Shown piece after piece: positions 7,022 through 7,092 of a DNA stretch of 7,092 nt. Every line of letters begins with the position of its first letter. Position 1 is the first letter of the stretch. The stretch is from Burkholderiales bacterium (GTDB taxonomy: Bacteria > Pseudomonadota > Gammaproteobacteria > Burkholderiales > Burkholderiaceae). The translations under genes were made by a program, and so were the position numbers. Below the pieces are notes generated by a model. It worked only from the letters and a program-made list of their open reading frames with translations. It was not told the origin of the DNA and searched no databases. The stretch is taken from positions 1-7,092 of the forward strand of contig CAHJWV010000083.1 in assembly GCA_903643055.1 (NCBI GenBank), in the 5' to 3' direction.

Positions 7022-7092
7022 CCCCGGCGTGCTGAGCAGCGAGATCACCGTGAAGCCCATGTCGGAGCTGACGACGCGGCCGTTCGCGGTGG
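6116..7092 (-). CDS. Large Ig-like repeat adhesin, upstream fragment (5' end beyond the right edge)
   Basis: The frame is open to the window edge. The ATG at 7060 is internal: the codons before it (TANGRVVSSD) continue the repeat pattern seen elsewhere as GRVVAPSAG and GRVISSPYD. Visible are module A1 (7021-6695), module B1 (6694-6362) and most of A2 (from 6361). Module B1 has the TDD-VG...G-VTDD-RP-F-GT...VAVYDG...W-FTP...DGSHNL layout of bacterial Ig-like repeats of the Big_13/BapA kind. After TTPVL the frame shifts to RPAATA and stops at 6116, whereas the adjacent frame continues as STGSHSLSA, exactly as in the sister repeats. As read, the product would lose the last five and a half modules and the C-terminal secretion-type domain. 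N-terminal length and features cannot be judged from this window. Confidence 0.85.
   Translation of the reverse strand, partial: TANGRVVSSDMGFTVISLLSTPGQTLAITGATEANATNGSVTGNFASGTSTDGTTPTLNGTINASLGLGDTVAVFDGATRLGYATVSGNTWSFTTPTLAIGTHTFTARMENTVSGAVGSSSGNFVLIEQTITATGLTDDVGSTQGPIAASGVTDDSRPAFSGTLATATLGAGEVVAVYDGSTRLGNATINGTSWTFTPVNALLDGSHNLKALIEDDSTGTSTNGRAATAISNFIVNTSAVVPTQTSTISGATEANVTNNSVSGNFASGTSTDGTTPTLNGNISATLDAGQVVAIYDGASRIGYATVSGTSWTYTTPVLRPAATA
6137..6138 (-). other. Frameshift: apparent single-base deletion in the adhesin gene
   Basis: On the minus strand the sequence reads CCGGTGCTTCGACCGGC. Adding one T to give CTTTCG restores Pro-Val-Leu-Ser-Thr-Gly-Ser-His-Ser-Leu. This matches the equivalent positions TPTLAIGTHTF in module A1 and TPALSIGSHSL in A3. 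Spacing supports it independently: the same 21-base motif starts at 6927, 6267 and 5608. The intervals are 660 and 659, and only the one containing this site is not a multiple of three. It could be a true mutation or a sequencing or assembly error. Confidence 0.85.

Noticed and set aside
4371..7092. Regular repeats as a CRISPR array or mobile-element repeat
   Set aside because: They are in-frame protein modules of about 110 codons with Ig-like patterns, not short identical repeats with spacers, and no terminal inverted repeats are present.

Overview
The window is GC-rich throughout, and every supported gene lies on the minus strand, so transcription runs from high to low coordinates. The MutS sequence and the DUF3391-type HD-GYP protein resemble betaproteobacterial versions. 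Burkholderiales is the likely source; this is an inference from remembered family likeness, not from a search.

Layout in the direction of transcription (right to left). (1) From 7092 down to 3942 is the 3' portion of a very large surface or secreted repeat protein. Its N-terminus lies beyond the right edge. It has eight bacterial Ig-like modules in four A-B pairs, then a C-terminal module of the type that ends type I-secreted adhesins. The gene is broken by an apparent one-base deletion at about 6137-6138, so it reads as two open frames (7092-6116 and 6137-3942). (2) After a 23-base gap with a good ribosome binding site comes a complete HD-GYP cyclic-di-GMP phosphodiesterase (3918-2503) with an N-terminal DUF3391 domain. 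(3) A 138-base gap holding a 15-bp tandem duplication leads to a predicted six-helix inner-membrane protein of unknown function (2364-1642). (4) A 540-base gap contains hairpins and a four-unit, 11-bp-periodic repeat. It precedes mutS, whose first 367 codons (1102-2) are present before the gene runs off the left edge.

The most meaningful functional link is the close coupling of a giant repeat adhesin to a c-di-GMP-degrading enzyme. In many proteobacteria c-di-GMP controls retention or release of such adhesins and biofilm formation. Whether the adhesin is functional here depends on whether the frameshift is real. The membrane protein has conserved-looking acidic and basic residues at helix ends and is the least understood gene. 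mutS is an ordinary housekeeping mismatch-repair gene and appears unrelated to its neighbours.

No tRNA, rRNA, CRISPR array, transposase or integrase gene was found. I see no defence system. The unusual features are the split A-B repeat gene, its operon partner, and the phased repeat array upstream of mutS.
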